From an uncultured Bryobacteraceae bacterium (GTDB taxonomy: Bacteria > Acidobacteriota > Terriglobia > Bryobacterales > Bryobacteraceae): a stretch of DNA of 64,000 nt. Positions 18,122 through 27,670 of this stretch are shown piece by piece; position 1 is the stretch's first letter; every line of letters starts with the position of its first letter. The stretch is from assembly GCA_937924525.1 (NCBI GenBank), contig CALDSU010000005.1, forward strand, positions 248,001 through 312,000, read 5' to 3'. The position numbers and the translations under genes were made by a program. The notes beneath the pieces were generated by a model, which was not told the origin of the DNA, ran no database searches, and saw only the letters and a list, made by a program, of their open reading frames with translations.

Positions 18122-18505
18122 TTAAGCCGTTCCCGCCGCCGCCCGCACCGCTACTTCCGAGGCGAACAGATAAAAGCCGAACAACGGCTTGCCGTCGCCC
18201 CGTCCCCAGCGGTTCACTTTCCATTGCGCCCGCAGGAAACGCGTCTCCGGATGGGCGCTCAAATCGAGCAGCATCTGGTAGGTTCCACAGTAGAACTTCT
18301 GCGGGAAGGCGAGGAGCGGTTTGTCGCCCCAGTTCTCGCCGTCGCTCGATCCCCAGATCAGCACGTCGAGACTTTCCTGTTCAATAATGCGGGTGATGCC
18401 GAGAGTAAGAAGGACCATCCCGCCTTGGGAGCTGTCAAGGCTCAACACCAAGCCGGTCCCTCCGTCGCGTACCGTGCTTTCCGGAACCAGAAAGTTGGGC
18501 AGCAT
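18122..18505 (-). CDS. conserved-looking hypothetical protein
   Basis: MLPNFLVPESTVRDGGTGLVLSLDSSQGGMVLLTLGITRIIEQESLDVLIWGSSDGENW...; start chosen inside ORF 18122-18637. Confidence 0.6.
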   Translation of the reverse strand: MLPNFLVPESTVRDGGTGLVLSLDSSQGGMVLLTLGITRIIEQESLDVLIWGSSDGENWGDKPLLAFPQKFYCGTYQMLLDLSAHPETRFLRAQWKVNRWGRGDGKPLFGFYLFASEVAVRAAAGTA

Positions 18506-18727
18506 GGCTGGTCTGTTTTTAGACTCGCATAAATCGGCCTCGTTGAAAAGGCTTCCGGAGGGGAGGTTCTCGGGAAATTGGGCCGTAGCGCCGGCGTACC
18601 CGCAATTGGGGGTAGCCGTCTCTCCGCAACCGCGCAAAACTCCGGGTAGAGGCGAAAACAGTAAACATTTTGTCCTTGACGATCCGCCGATTTTTTGCGG
18701 GCCTGCCCGGGCCGAAAGGCAGCAATA

Positions 18728-19321
18728 GTGAGCGCCGGCAAGTGGGAAGAGCGTTATCGGAAGGGCGAACTGCTCGACCGCCGGTGCTCCCCATTGCTTG
18801 AGGAAGTCTGGCGGCGGTGGTCCGCGCCGCCCGGCCGGGCGCTGGACCTAGCCTGCGGACCGGGAAGGCATGCGCTCGAATTTGCGCGCCGGGGATGGCA
18901 GGTCACCGCGATCGATGCCGCGCCCACCGCCATTCGGCGCCTGGAGGAAAGAGCCGCCGCCCTCGGCTTGCGCGTGGATGCTCGCGTCGCCGACCTGGAG
19001 GCGACCCCGGAACTGATCGAGCCCCGATCCTTCGACCTCATCGCCGACTTCTGCTACTTGCAGCGCGACCTGTTCCCCCGCATGCTCGGCGCGTTGCGGC
19101 CCGGCGGACTGCTGGTGGCGGAACTGCTGCTGGTGGACCCGCGGCTGGAGACCCCGCCTGCGAATCCGGCGTTTCTCTTGGATCCGGGCGAGTTGCCTGG
19201 CCTGGTCGCTCCCCTGGAGATCCTTCACTACGCCGAGGGGCCGTCGCGGGAACCCGGCGCCTCCTCCCGTCATCGGCTGGTCGCCAGTCTGATCGCCCGC
19301 CAGCGGCCGGACGTGCGCTGA
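18728..19321 (+). CDS. class I SAM-dependent methyltransferase
   Basis: ALDLACGPGRHALEFARRGWQVTAIDAAPTAIRRLE; GTG start. Confidence 0.88.
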   Translation: MSAGKWEERYRKGELLDRRCSPLLEEVWRRWSAPPGRALDLACGPGRHALEFARRGWQVTAIDAAPTAIRRLEERAAALGLRVDARVADLEATPELIEPRSFDLIADFCYLQRDLFPRMLGALRPGGLLVAELLLVDPRLETPPANPAFLLDPGELPGLVAPLEILHYAEGPSREPGASSRHRLVASLIARQRPDVR

Positions 19322-19349
19322 ACCGCCGTGGCGCTGATACAGTTGAAGG

Positions 19350-20549
19350 ATGCGGCGAACCGGAATCGCGCTCGTGCTGGCTATCTTCGCCGCCAGCGCC
19401 GCGGACTGGCCCCAATGGCGAGGCATGCATCGGGACGGAAAATCTCCCGAAACCGGCTTGCTCACCGCGTGGCCGGAGAACGGCCCGCCCCTGCAATGGA
19501 AAACGTCGGGCTTGGGAGAAGGATACTCCGCATTCTCGGTAGCCGGCGATCGCCTGTATACGCAAGGCCAGCGCGGCAGCCAGCAGTTGGTGATGGCCTT
19601 CGACACCGCGACCGGCCGTAAAGTTTGGGAGACTCCCTCGGGCGGAGGGTACCGAGAGCGCAGAGGCAACGGCCCGCGCGGAACTCCCACCCTGGACGGC
19701 GATTGGCTCTACGCCCTGGCTTCGGACGGAACGCTGGCGTGCCTCGACCGCGCCGCCGGCAAGAAACTTTGGGAGATCAACATTGTCAAGCAGTTCGGCG
19801 GCGAGGTGATCCACTGGGGCATCAGCGAGTCGCCCCTGGTGGACGGCGACCGCTTGATTGTGACGCCCGGGGGCCCCGGGGCGAGCGTCGTCGCGCTGGA
19901 CAAGAAGACCGGCAAGCTGCTTTGGAAATCGCAAAGCGACTCGGCCGGCTATTCGTCTCCCATCGCGTTCGACGCCGCCGGCAAACGGCAGATCGCCGTC
20001 CTGACCGGCGAAGGGGCGCTGGGATTGAACGCCGCCAACGGCGAACTGCTGTGGAGGAACAAAAAGGTGGCCAATGGGACCGCCAACATCGCCACCCCGA
20101 TCGCGTTTGACGGCCGCGTTTTCTTCTCCACCGACTACGGCACGGGCTGTCTGTTGCTCGATGTCCGGTCCGGGGGCGCGCGGGAGCTGTACTTCAACCG
20201 CGAGATGAAGAATCACTATTCCTCGTCGGTACTGCACCAGGGGTACCTGTACGGGTTCTCGAGCTCGATTCTGACGGCGATGAAGTTTGAGGACGGCTCG
20301 GTGGCATGGCGCGACCGGAGCGTCGGCAAGGGATCGGTGACCTACGCCGACGGGCACTTGTACGTGCTGAGTGAAGCGGGCCGGGTGGCGCTGGTGGAGG
20401 CGACCCCCGCCGGCTATCGCGAGAAATCGCGCTTCTCGATTCCCTCCGGCGAGTTCCCCACCTGGACGCCGCCGGTCATTGCGCACGGACGGCTCTACCT
20501 GCGCGAGCAGGATCGCCTGTACGCTTTCGACATCCGCGCAAAGCGCTGA
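19350..20549 (+). CDS. PQQ-binding-like beta-propeller repeat protein, exported
   Basis: Signal peptide, DWPQWRGMHRDGKSPETGLLTAWPENGPPLQW, TGRKVWETPSGG, AAGKKLWEINIVKQFGGEVIHWGISESPLVDGDRLIVTPGGP. Confidence 0.88.
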   Translation: MRRTGIALVLAIFAASAADWPQWRGMHRDGKSPETGLLTAWPENGPPLQWKTSGLGEGYSAFSVAGDRLYTQGQRGSQQLVMAFDTATGRKVWETPSGGGYRERRGNGPRGTPTLDGDWLYALASDGTLACLDRAAGKKLWEINIVKQFGGEVIHWGISESPLVDGDRLIVTPGGPGASVVALDKKTGKLLWKSQSDSAGYSSPIAFDAAGKRQIAVLTGEGALGLNAANGELLWRNKKVANGTANIATPIAFDGRVFFSTDYGTGCLLLDVRSGGARELYFNREMKNHYSSSVLHQGYLYGFSSSILTAMKFEDGSVAWRDRSVGKGSVTYADGHLYVLSEAGRVALVEATPAGYREKSRFSIPSGEFPTWTPPVIAHGRLYLREQDRLYAFDIRAKR

Positions 20550-20595
20550 CCGGCGCCGGCGGCTCACCGCCCGGGCGGGAATCCGGAAACTCGAA

Positions 20596-20616
20596 GGGCA
20601 AGTCGGAGACTTGCCC
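20596..20616. terminator. GGGCAAGTC-GGA-GACTTGCCC hairpin between convergent genes
   Basis: Perfect 9-bp stem with 3-nt loop; core 16-mer recurs at 39228-39243. Confidence 0.5.
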
Positions 20617-20722
20617 CCTGGCGGCCGTCAACCCGGGGTTGGGGGTCGCGGCTCTTCGTTGCCATGGCTGAAGACCGCGCCTCGCGCGGCATCACGATTT
20701 TCGACCCGGGCCGCCTGAAGCT

Positions 20723-23380
20723 TCATTCCACCGCGGAGAACTCGGCCGCGCCGAGGAGCACTTGCGCGTACTGCGGCCACAGGTTCTCCCCGGATTGCAC
20801 AAACTCGATCCCGGCCCGGACTTCCTCCGGCGACGCCGGCCGCGCGTAGAGCAGCAGGTAGGCTTGCTGGATGCGGGCTTCGTCGCCAGCAAGCGGCGCC
20901 AGCCGTTCCGCCAGCGCCCGCGACTGGCGCGTGACGAACGGGTTGTTCAGGAAGAACAGTCTCTGCATCGGTCCGATGGTCACCGCGCGCTGTTCGCTGG
21001 TCTGGTTTGGATTGGGGAAGTCGAACAGCGAGAGGATCGGCTCCTGCCGGGTGCGCGCCACCGTGCCGTACACCGTGCGGCGCCGGTTTTCTTCGTCCAG
21101 TTTGGCGGGCGCCTCGCCCGGCGTCAGGTCCAGCGTCCCGGCGACGGCGAGCATGGCGTCGCGCAGCGCTTCCACGTCCAGCCGTTTGCGGAGGGGAAAC
21201 CGCCACAACAGACGGTTCTCCGGATCCTTGGCGGCATGCTGGGGATTGTGCGCCGCGGCCTGCCGGTAGGCGGCCGAGAGCAGGATCTCCCGGTTCAGTT
21301 TCTTCACTGACCAACCGTTCTCGACGAATCTGGCCGCCAGGTAGTCGAGCAGTTCGGGATGCGTCGGCCGCTCGCCTAACTGGCCGTAGTTGGACGGTGA
21401 GCGCACGATGCCCTCGCCGAAGTGCATCTGCCAGACCCGGTTGACGAACACCCGCGCGGTGAGGGGATTCGAGGGGCTCGCGATCGCCTCCGCCAAGTCC
21501 AATCGCCCGCTGCCGCGGGTGAACGCCGGCGGGGTATCGCCGGCCAGAATCCGCAGGAACCGTCGCGGGGCCTCCTCGCCCAGATGGTTCTGATCCCCGC
21601 GGATGGCCACGCGGGTGTTGACTGGTTTGTCGGCTTCCGTCAGCGCATGCAGGAACGGATACTGCGGCGGCAGCGCTTTCTTCAGAGTTTCGATCTCGTC
21701 GCGCTCGCGGTGCAAATACTCCCTCCATGCGCCGCTCAGCCACCGCTCGATCTGTTTGGGACCGTAATAGAACACGCCGCCCGCCGCATCGAAAGCGTCC
21801 CGGCGGTACGGTTCGCTGGCGAGGTCGCGCCAGAAGTAGTACTTGACGGGGGACAGGAAATCCAGGTTGGCGTATTGGCGGGTGCGCTCGTCCTTGACGC
21901 CCTTGGCGCCACCCAGCTTGACGTAATTGCGGTCGTCGATGTCCTTCTTCTCCGCCAGTATGCTTAAGAAGAACGCTTGCAGGTCCGCCGCCAGCCTGGC
22001 CATCTCCGCTTCCGGCGCCTTGCGGTCCAGCGCGTCGAACCAGGGCTTGAAATAGGCGTAATCTTTGTCGCGGTCGCGCAGGAAAGCAACCCAACGGGTG
22101 ACGGTTTCCGCATCGAGGTCGTCCGGCGCGACGCCGCCTTGCTGCACCCGCCACGCCGCCATCATGTAGCCGGCGGTGCGGGTGGCCAGAATGTCAATCA
22201 GGCCATCGATTTGTTTCCCCGTCCAGTCCTTGAGCGCGGCTTCCTTGTCGTCAATGATCTTCTTGCTGGCCTTGTATTCCTCCACCACCGCGGGGGGCGC
22301 CAGGGGATGCTCGGTCAGACTGCTGCTGCGGAAGACGCCCAGCAGCGAGTAGTAATCCTGGGTGGGGATCGGGTCGTACTTGTGGTCGTGACATTGGGCG
22401 CACGCGACCGTCAAGCCCAGGAAGGCGCGCGTAGTCACGTCGACACGGTCATGGTGGTCGTGGCCGAGCGCCTGGAAACCCAGGCCGGGCCGGAGGCGGT
22501 CCGCGTCCGGCAGTAGGTCCCCCGCGATCTGCGCCTTGACGAACGTGTCGTAGGGCAGATCTTCGTTAAACGCCTGAATCACCCAGTTGCGGTAACGCCA
22601 CGCGTTGGGGAACGGCGTATCGTTGCTGACGCCGTGCTCGCCGTCGGCGTAGCGGGCCACATCCAGCCAGTGCCGCCCCCAGCGTTCGCCATAGCGAGGC
22701 GAAGCGAGCAGGCGGTCCACCAGTTTTTCATAGGCGTTGGGCGAGGTGTCTTCCACGAACGCCCGCACTTCTTCCGGCGAGGGCGGCAGGCCGGTCAGAT
22801 CAAAACTCACGCGCCGGATCAGGGCATGCCGGGAAGCCGGAGGCGCGGGCGTTAAGCCCGCCTGTTCGAGTTTCGCCAGCATGAAGCGGTCAATCGGGCC
22901 GCGCACCCAGGCCTCGTCGCGCACGGGGGGCGGCGCGGGCTTGCGCACGGGCTGAAAAGACCAGAAGGCGCGCTGCTCGGGGGTAATCTCGTAACGGCTG
23001 CCCGCCGGTTTGGCCGGTTGCGGGGCCTCCGGCCAGACCGCACCGCCGTTGACCCACCTGACCAGCGCGGCGATCTCGTCTTCCCGCAGGCTCTCCGAGG
23101 GCGGCATCTTGATGCGGTGTGTTCGGCGGACCACCTGAATCAGCAGGCTCTCATCCGCGTTGCCCGGTACGATGGCGGGGCCGGAGCGGCCGCCATTCAG
23201 CAGGTGCTCGCGCGAGTCCACGCGCAACCCTGCGGTGTGCGTTTGCGTGTGGCAGGTGTAGCAATGGCGGGCCAGCACCGGGCGGACCTTAGCTTCAAAG
23301 AACTCCGCCTCCGGACCGGAGGGCGCGCCCCAGGCGAGGGCGCACGCCCCTACGAAAACGCCAGGACGCAACCAAGTCAT
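20723..23380 (-). CDS. PSD1 / DUF1549-DUF1553 planctomycete-type cytochrome c domain protein
   Basis: [118 protein letters not shown]. Start set inside ORF 20723-24991. Confidence 0.9.
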   Translation of the reverse strand: MTWLRPGVFVGACALAWGAPSGPEAEFFEAKVRPVLARHCYTCHTQTHTAGLRVDSREHLLNGGRSGPAIVPGNADESLLIQVVRRTHRIKMPPSESLREDEIAALVRWVNGGAVWPEAPQPAKPAGSRYEITPEQRAFWSFQPVRKPAPPPVRDEAWVRGPIDRFMLAKLEQAGLTPAPPASRHALIRRVSFDLTGLPPSPEEVRAFVEDTSPNAYEKLVDRLLASPRYGERWGRHWLDVARYADGEHGVSNDTPFPNAWRYRNWVIQAFNEDLPYDTFVKAQIAGDLLPDADRLRPGLGFQALGHDHHDRVDVTTRAFLGLTVACAQCHDHKYDPIPTQDYYSLLGVFRSSSLTEHPLAPPAVVEEYKASKKIIDDKEAALKDWTGKQIDGLIDILATRTAGYMMAAWRVQQGGVAPDDLDAETVTRWVAFLRDRDKDYAYFKPWFDALDRKAPEAEMARLAADLQAFFLSILAEKKDIDDRNYVKLGGAKGVKDERTRQYANLDFLSPVKYYFWRDLASEPYRRDAFDAAGGVFYYGPKQIERWLSGAWREYLHRERDEIETLKKALPPQYPFLHALTEADKPVNTRVAIRGDQNHLGEEAPRRFLRILAGDTPPAFTRGSGRLDLAEAIASPSNPLTARVFVNRVWQMHFGEGIVRSPSNYGQLGERPTHPELLDYLAARFVENGWSVKKLNREILLSAAYRQAAAHNPQHAAKDPENRLLWRFPLRKRLDVEALRDAMLAVAGTLDLTPGEAPAKLDEENRRRTVYGTVARTRQEPILSLFDFPNPNQTSEQRAVTIGPMQRLFFLNNPFVTRQSRALAERLAPLAGDEARIQQAYLLLYARPASPEEVRAGIEFVQSGENLWPQYAQVLLGAAEFSAVE

Positions 23381-23428
23381 TGGACCGGAATCTATCAGGC
23401 GGGTTTTCGCGGTGTCAAATCGGACGGT

Positions 23429-25000
23429 ATGATGACGCAGGACCTCAACCGCAGGCCGCGCTTCGCTATGCCACGCCACGTACGCATCATGACCGCCCGG
23501 GAGGCGGTGGAACTGATTCCCGATGGGGCCACGCTGGCCACCAGCGGATTCGTCGGTATCGGCCACGCCGAGGAACTGACGCAGGCCCTGGAAAGCCGGT
23601 TCTTGCGCGACTCGCTTCCGCGCGATTTGACGCTGATCTATGCCGCGGGGCAGGGCGACGGCCAGAAGCGTGGCCTGAATCACCTGGGCCATCGCGGGCT
23701 GTTGAAACGGGTGATTGGCGGTCACTGGAACCTGGCGCCCGCCATCGGCCGCCTGGCCGCGGAGGAAGCCATTGAGGCCTACAACTTTCCCCAAGGCGTC
23801 ATTTCCAAGATGTTCCGGGAGATCGCATCGGGGAATCCGGCGGTGCTGAGCCGCGTGGGTTTGGGCACGTTTGTCGATCCCCGCTTCGGAGGCGGGAAAC
23901 TCAACGGGGCGGCGCGGGAGGACCTGGTCGAACTGGTTGAGGTTTTCGGGCAGCCAATGCTGGCCTACCGGACGCCCAAGGTGGATGTGGCGTTTGTGCG
24001 GGCGACCGCGGCCGATGCGGAGGGCAACCTGTCTTTCGAACGGGAGGCCCTGACCGGGGAGTCGCTTTCGATTGCTCAGGCGGCCCGCAACTCGGGCGGC
24101 CTGGTCATCGCGCAGGTGGAGAGGCTGGTGGATGCGTTCTCCCGTGATCCCAAGGACATCCGGGTTCCGGGGATTTTTGTGGATGGAGTGGTGGTGGCGT
24201 CGCCGGAAAACCATCCCCAAACGTTCTCGGAGGCGTCCAACCCGGGCTATTATCAGGCCGGAAGCCTGGAGGGGATCGCACTGCCCCCGCTGGAACCCGG
24301 TCCGCGGCGCTGGATCGCGTCCCGTTGCCTGGACGAATTGCAGGGCGGAGAAGTCGTCAACCTGGGAATCGGGATGGCGGAAGGCATTGCCCGGCTGGCC
24401 CTGGAACGGAAACGTTTCGGCGACTTCGTCCTGACCGTGGAAGCGGGCGCGGTCGGCGGGATTCCGGCGGGCGGCCTCAGTTTCGGCGCGGCGTTGCACC
24501 CCACCGCCATCATCGACCAACCGTATATGTTTGATTTTTACGACGGCGGCGGACTGGACGTCGCGTTCCTCAGTATGGCCGAATGCGATGCGGAAGGAAA
24601 CGTGAACGTCAGCCGGTATGGGGGGCGGATCCCGGGGACCGGCGGCTTTATCAATATCGCCCAAACCGCGAAGAAAGTGGTGTTCCTGGGCACCTTCACG
24701 GCGGGGAATTTCGAAGCCGTCTTTCAAAACGGCGGTCTGAAAATCCTCAGGGAGGGGCGTACGAAGAAGTTCGTCCGGCAGGTGGAGCAGGTCACGTTTA
24801 GCGCACCGCAAGCGCTCCGCGAGGGAAAATCGGTCCTTTACGTTACCGAGCGCGCGGTATTCCGCCTTACCGGAGCAGGGCTGGAATTGTGCGAGATTGC
24901 GCCGGGCATCGAAGCTGCCCGCGCAATCCTGCCGCAGATGGAGTTCATCCCCCGCCAGGCGGCGCAGATTACGCTGATGCCCGCGCGCCATTACGCTTAG
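23429..25000 (+). CDS. acyl-CoA:acetate/3-ketoacid CoA-transferase (PCT/YdiF-like)
   Basis: [143 protein letters not shown]. Confidence 0.92.
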   Translation: MMTQDLNRRPRFAMPRHVRIMTAREAVELIPDGATLATSGFVGIGHAEELTQALESRFLRDSLPRDLTLIYAAGQGDGQKRGLNHLGHRGLLKRVIGGHWNLAPAIGRLAAEEAIEAYNFPQGVISKMFREIASGNPAVLSRVGLGTFVDPRFGGGKLNGAAREDLVELVEVFGQPMLAYRTPKVDVAFVRATAADAEGNLSFEREALTGESLSIAQAARNSGGLVIAQVERLVDAFSRDPKDIRVPGIFVDGVVVASPENHPQTFSEASNPGYYQAGSLEGIALPPLEPGPRRWIASRCLDELQGGEVVNLGIGMAEGIARLALERKRFGDFVLTVEAGAVGGIPAGGLSFGAALHPTAIIDQPYMFDFYDGGGLDVAFLSMAECDAEGNVNVSRYGGRIPGTGGFINIAQTAKKVVFLGTFTAGNFEAVFQNGGLKILREGRTKKFVRQVEQVTFSAPQALREGKSVLYVTERAVFRLTGAGLELCEIAPGIEAARAILPQMEFIPRQAAQITLMPARHYA

Positions 25001-25052
25001 ACCAATCCTGGTGAGCGCCCGTCCGGTTCAGGAGATTCATCGAAACGGGCTA

Positions 25053-25080
25053 TTGACATTTCCGGATGGAAAGGTACGAT
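25053..25080 (+). promoter_or_regulatory. candidate sigma-70 promoter TTGACA-N16-TACGAT
   Basis: Perfect -35 hexamer, 16-nt spacer and TACGAT, about 48 nt upstream of the 25128 start. Confidence 0.5.
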
Positions 25081-25127
25081 TAGCAAACAGAGGTTTTTCG
25101 AAGCCTCCCAGACGAAAAAGGTAAATA

Positions 25128-26039
25128 ATGAACAATCAAAAACTTGCATCGATGCTAATCACCGGCTGGACGGTCCTGATGACGGTGGGCAGCCTGCCGG
25201 CGCAGACGCCGGCCCCTCAGTCCCCCGTGGTGGGGTCGTGGTTTGGGCGCGCGGTGCCCTTCAACCCCCCGTGTGAGCCGGGCACTCCGGGATGTCCGAT
25301 CCCGTTCGAAATCGTGATGCTTCCGACGTTCTACGCGGACGGCAACTTCATTGGCATCGATTCGAATGTCTTCGTGGGTTTCCACAGCACCGCCCACGGC
25401 GGTTGGGTGGAGACCGAAGGCGATCAGATCGAATCGAACTTCATGTGGCTGCAATCGGGCGCGGAAATCACCACCTTCGAAGGCGCGTTTCGGGTTCGCC
25501 TGGTGGGACGCATTGATCCGACGAACCGGGACCGCATGGTGGGCTACATTCAGGCGTATTTTTTTCCGTTCGTCGATGGGCCGACGCAGCGGGTGATCTT
25601 GGACCGGGATAACCTGCCGGTGCCCGATCCGCTCGGCCAGCCGCTCCCGGCAGTATGTTCGCCCCTGGTGGGATGCCTCGGGACGTTCAACTTCACGCTG
25701 CGGCGGATCAAGGTCGACCGGCAGCCCAACGCGCCGCCCGCCGCCTTGGCCACCTTCACGGCGACTCCGAATCCAATCGTGGTGACCGATGGCACGGGTT
25801 TGGGTCAGACCACGGTTTCGTGGATTGCCCCGACCGCGACGCAGGTGGAAGTCCGGGTGGGCGCGCCCAATGGGGCGCTGTTCGTCGCGGGCGGTCCCGT
25901 GGGGAACGCCCAGACCGCCCGGTGGGTCCGCGACGGGATGACCCTGTTTTTGCAAGACGTTTCCGGGGGCAAACCGCTGACGGCGGATCACACCCTGGCG
26001 CGCTTGACCTTGACATTGTCCGTACGAACGACGCCTTAG
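25128..26039 (+). CDS. secreted hypothetical protein, two-domain
   Basis: Signal peptide ending LPAQ; N-terminal part VVGSWFGRAVPFNPP...; C-terminal Ig-like segment ATFTATPNPIVVTDGTGLGQTTVSWIAP. Confidence 0.65.
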   Translation: MNNQKLASMLITGWTVLMTVGSLPAQTPAPQSPVVGSWFGRAVPFNPPCEPGTPGCPIPFEIVMLPTFYADGNFIGIDSNVFVGFHSTAHGGWVETEGDQIESNFMWLQSGAEITTFEGAFRVRLVGRIDPTNRDRMVGYIQAYFFPFVDGPTQRVILDRDNLPVPDPLGQPLPAVCSPLVGCLGTFNFTLRRIKVDRQPNAPPAALATFTATPNPIVVTDGTGLGQTTVSWIAPTATQVEVRVGAPNGALFVAGGPVGNAQTARWVRDGMTLFLQDVSGGKPLTADHTLARLTLTLSVRTTP

Positions 26040-26101
26040 CAGGGGCCGCCATCTCGCCGCCGGCGGGGCAATAATCTCGCGAATACCCACCGTCTCCGCT
26101 C

Positions 26102-26132
26102 GCGCCGGGCGACAGAAAGCGTCGCCCGGCGC
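26102..26132. terminator. GCGCCGGGCGAC-N7-GTCGCCCGGCGC hairpin between convergent genes
   Basis: Perfect 12-bp inverted repeat, no T-tract. Confidence 0.5.
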
Positions 26133-26234
26133 TGCCGAATCGAGACGCTCTTCCACCCAGGGGCAATTGGCGGAACCCCCTCGTATGGAGAGGGCGATCA
26201 GCAAAGGGGGCGCGCGCTTCCTCCCGGCCGTGGC

Positions 26235-27650
26235 TCAGCGTGAAGGCGCGCCCACCGGCTGCGCGGCCGCGACGGAGACGACAATCTCCCAATGGAACCG
26301 CACGAACCGGTGCAACTCCTCCTCGAGAATACGCTCCTGATCGCTGTGCGCGCCGAAGCCCTTCGGGCCGTCCTCGACGTCGGTCGCCGGACCGACGCCG
26401 TAGCAATCGACGCCCCGGGCGCGCAGATAAGCCATATCGGTGGCGCCGGTGCTCATGTAGGGTAGCGTGGGCACCCCGTAGATGCCCCGCACCGCGGCTT
26501 CGACCGCCCGGAACGCCTCCGTGCCCAACCGCGAGGGCTGCGCGGGAGGGCGGGTGTCGCGTTCGGCCGGGACTATTTTGACCGCCGGGTCGTTGATGAC
26601 GCCGCGAAGCAGTTCGAGCAAGCGCGGGACATCCTCGTCCGGCAGCGCCCGAATGTCCAGCGTCGCCACCGCCTCGGAAGGGATCACGTTCACGCGGTAA
26701 CCGGCTTGGAGAATATTGGGAGAAATTGAGGTGCGCAGCATCGCGTTGTGCCTTGGTTCATGGACGGCGAAGTACTCCTGGATTTCCGCGGAGCGGTCCG
26801 GGTGCGCCAGGCCGTTGTAGCGGGCCGCGTCTTCCGGCGCGCTGATGGTGGCCAGGCGCTCGAAGTAGGCGCGCGTGGTGTCGTTCAGACGCATGGGCGT
26901 CTGCCACGCCGCCACCTTGGCGACGGCTTGCGCAAGGCGAACCACCGCGTTGGTCCGCAGCGGCACGGACCCATGCCCGGCAGGCCCGGTGGCCACTAGG
27001 CGCACCGCGTAGGGAATTTTCTCTGTGGTTTGAATCTGCGCATAGCGCGCCCGCCCTCCGCTCCGGACGACGCCCGCGCCCTCGGCGAAGCAGAACTCGG
27101 CTTCGATCTCCGGCCAGTGCTTCTCCACCATGTACTGGATGCCGTAGCGGACGCTGCCTTCTTCGCCCGCTTCGGCCAGGAAGATCACGTCGCGGTCCAG
27201 CGGAATGTTGCGCCGCTTCAGTTCGAGCATCACCATCAGGCATGCCACCACGTTGTCCTTGTCGTCCACGGCGCCGCGGCCGTAGACATAGCCGCCTTCT
27301 CGCGTAGCGGAGAAGGGCGGATGGATCCACTTGGCGGGGTCCACGTTGACCACGTCGGTATGCCCCATGATCAGCAGCGAGCGCTTCTTCCCGCTCCCCT
27401 TGAGCCGCGCCACCAGGTTGGGCCGCTTAGGATCGAGCGCGAAGATCTTCACGGGTATCCCTTCCCGCTCGAGGACCTGCTTCAGATATTCGACGGCGGG
27501 GGCTTCGTGGCCCGGCGGGTCGCTGGTGTCGAAGCGCAGCAGCGCCTGGAAATGGCGCATCGTTTCCTCTTCCAGGCGCCGCCAGTCGGGAGAAGGCTGC
27601 TGGGCGGGCAGCGTCGCGGCAAGCAAGAGAGCCCCAATCGCGAGTTTCAT
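26235..27650 (-). CDS. M20 family metallopeptidase, exported
   Basis: LLRFDTSDPPGHEAPAVEYLKQVLE, SLLIMGHTDVVNVDPAKW, GRGAVDDKDNVVA, LAEAGEEGSVRYGIQYMVEKHW. Confidence 0.93.
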   Translation of the reverse strand: MKLAIGALLLAATLPAQQPSPDWRRLEEETMRHFQALLRFDTSDPPGHEAPAVEYLKQVLEREGIPVKIFALDPKRPNLVARLKGSGKKRSLLIMGHTDVVNVDPAKWIHPPFSATREGGYVYGRGAVDDKDNVVACLMVMLELKRRNIPLDRDVIFLAEAGEEGSVRYGIQYMVEKHWPEIEAEFCFAEGAGVVRSGGRARYAQIQTTEKIPYAVRLVATGPAGHGSVPLRTNAVVRLAQAVAKVAAWQTPMRLNDTTRAYFERLATISAPEDAARYNGLAHPDRSAEIQEYFAVHEPRHNAMLRTSISPNILQAGYRVNVIPSEAVATLDIRALPDEDVPRLLELLRGVINDPAVKIVPAERDTRPPAQPSRLGTEAFRAVEAAVRGIYGVPTLPYMSTGATDMAYLRARGVDCYGVGPATDVEDGPKGFGAHSDQERILEEELHRFVRFHWEIVVSVAAAQPVGAPSR

Positions 27651-27670
27651 TCCGGCGCGTACTCCTGAAG

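Noticed and set aside
23381-24991. N-terminal extension of the 1422-aa minus-strand ORF over the CoA-transferase gene
   Set aside because: Antisense to a clear CoA-transferase; the real PSD1 protein starts at 23380 with a signal-like sequence.
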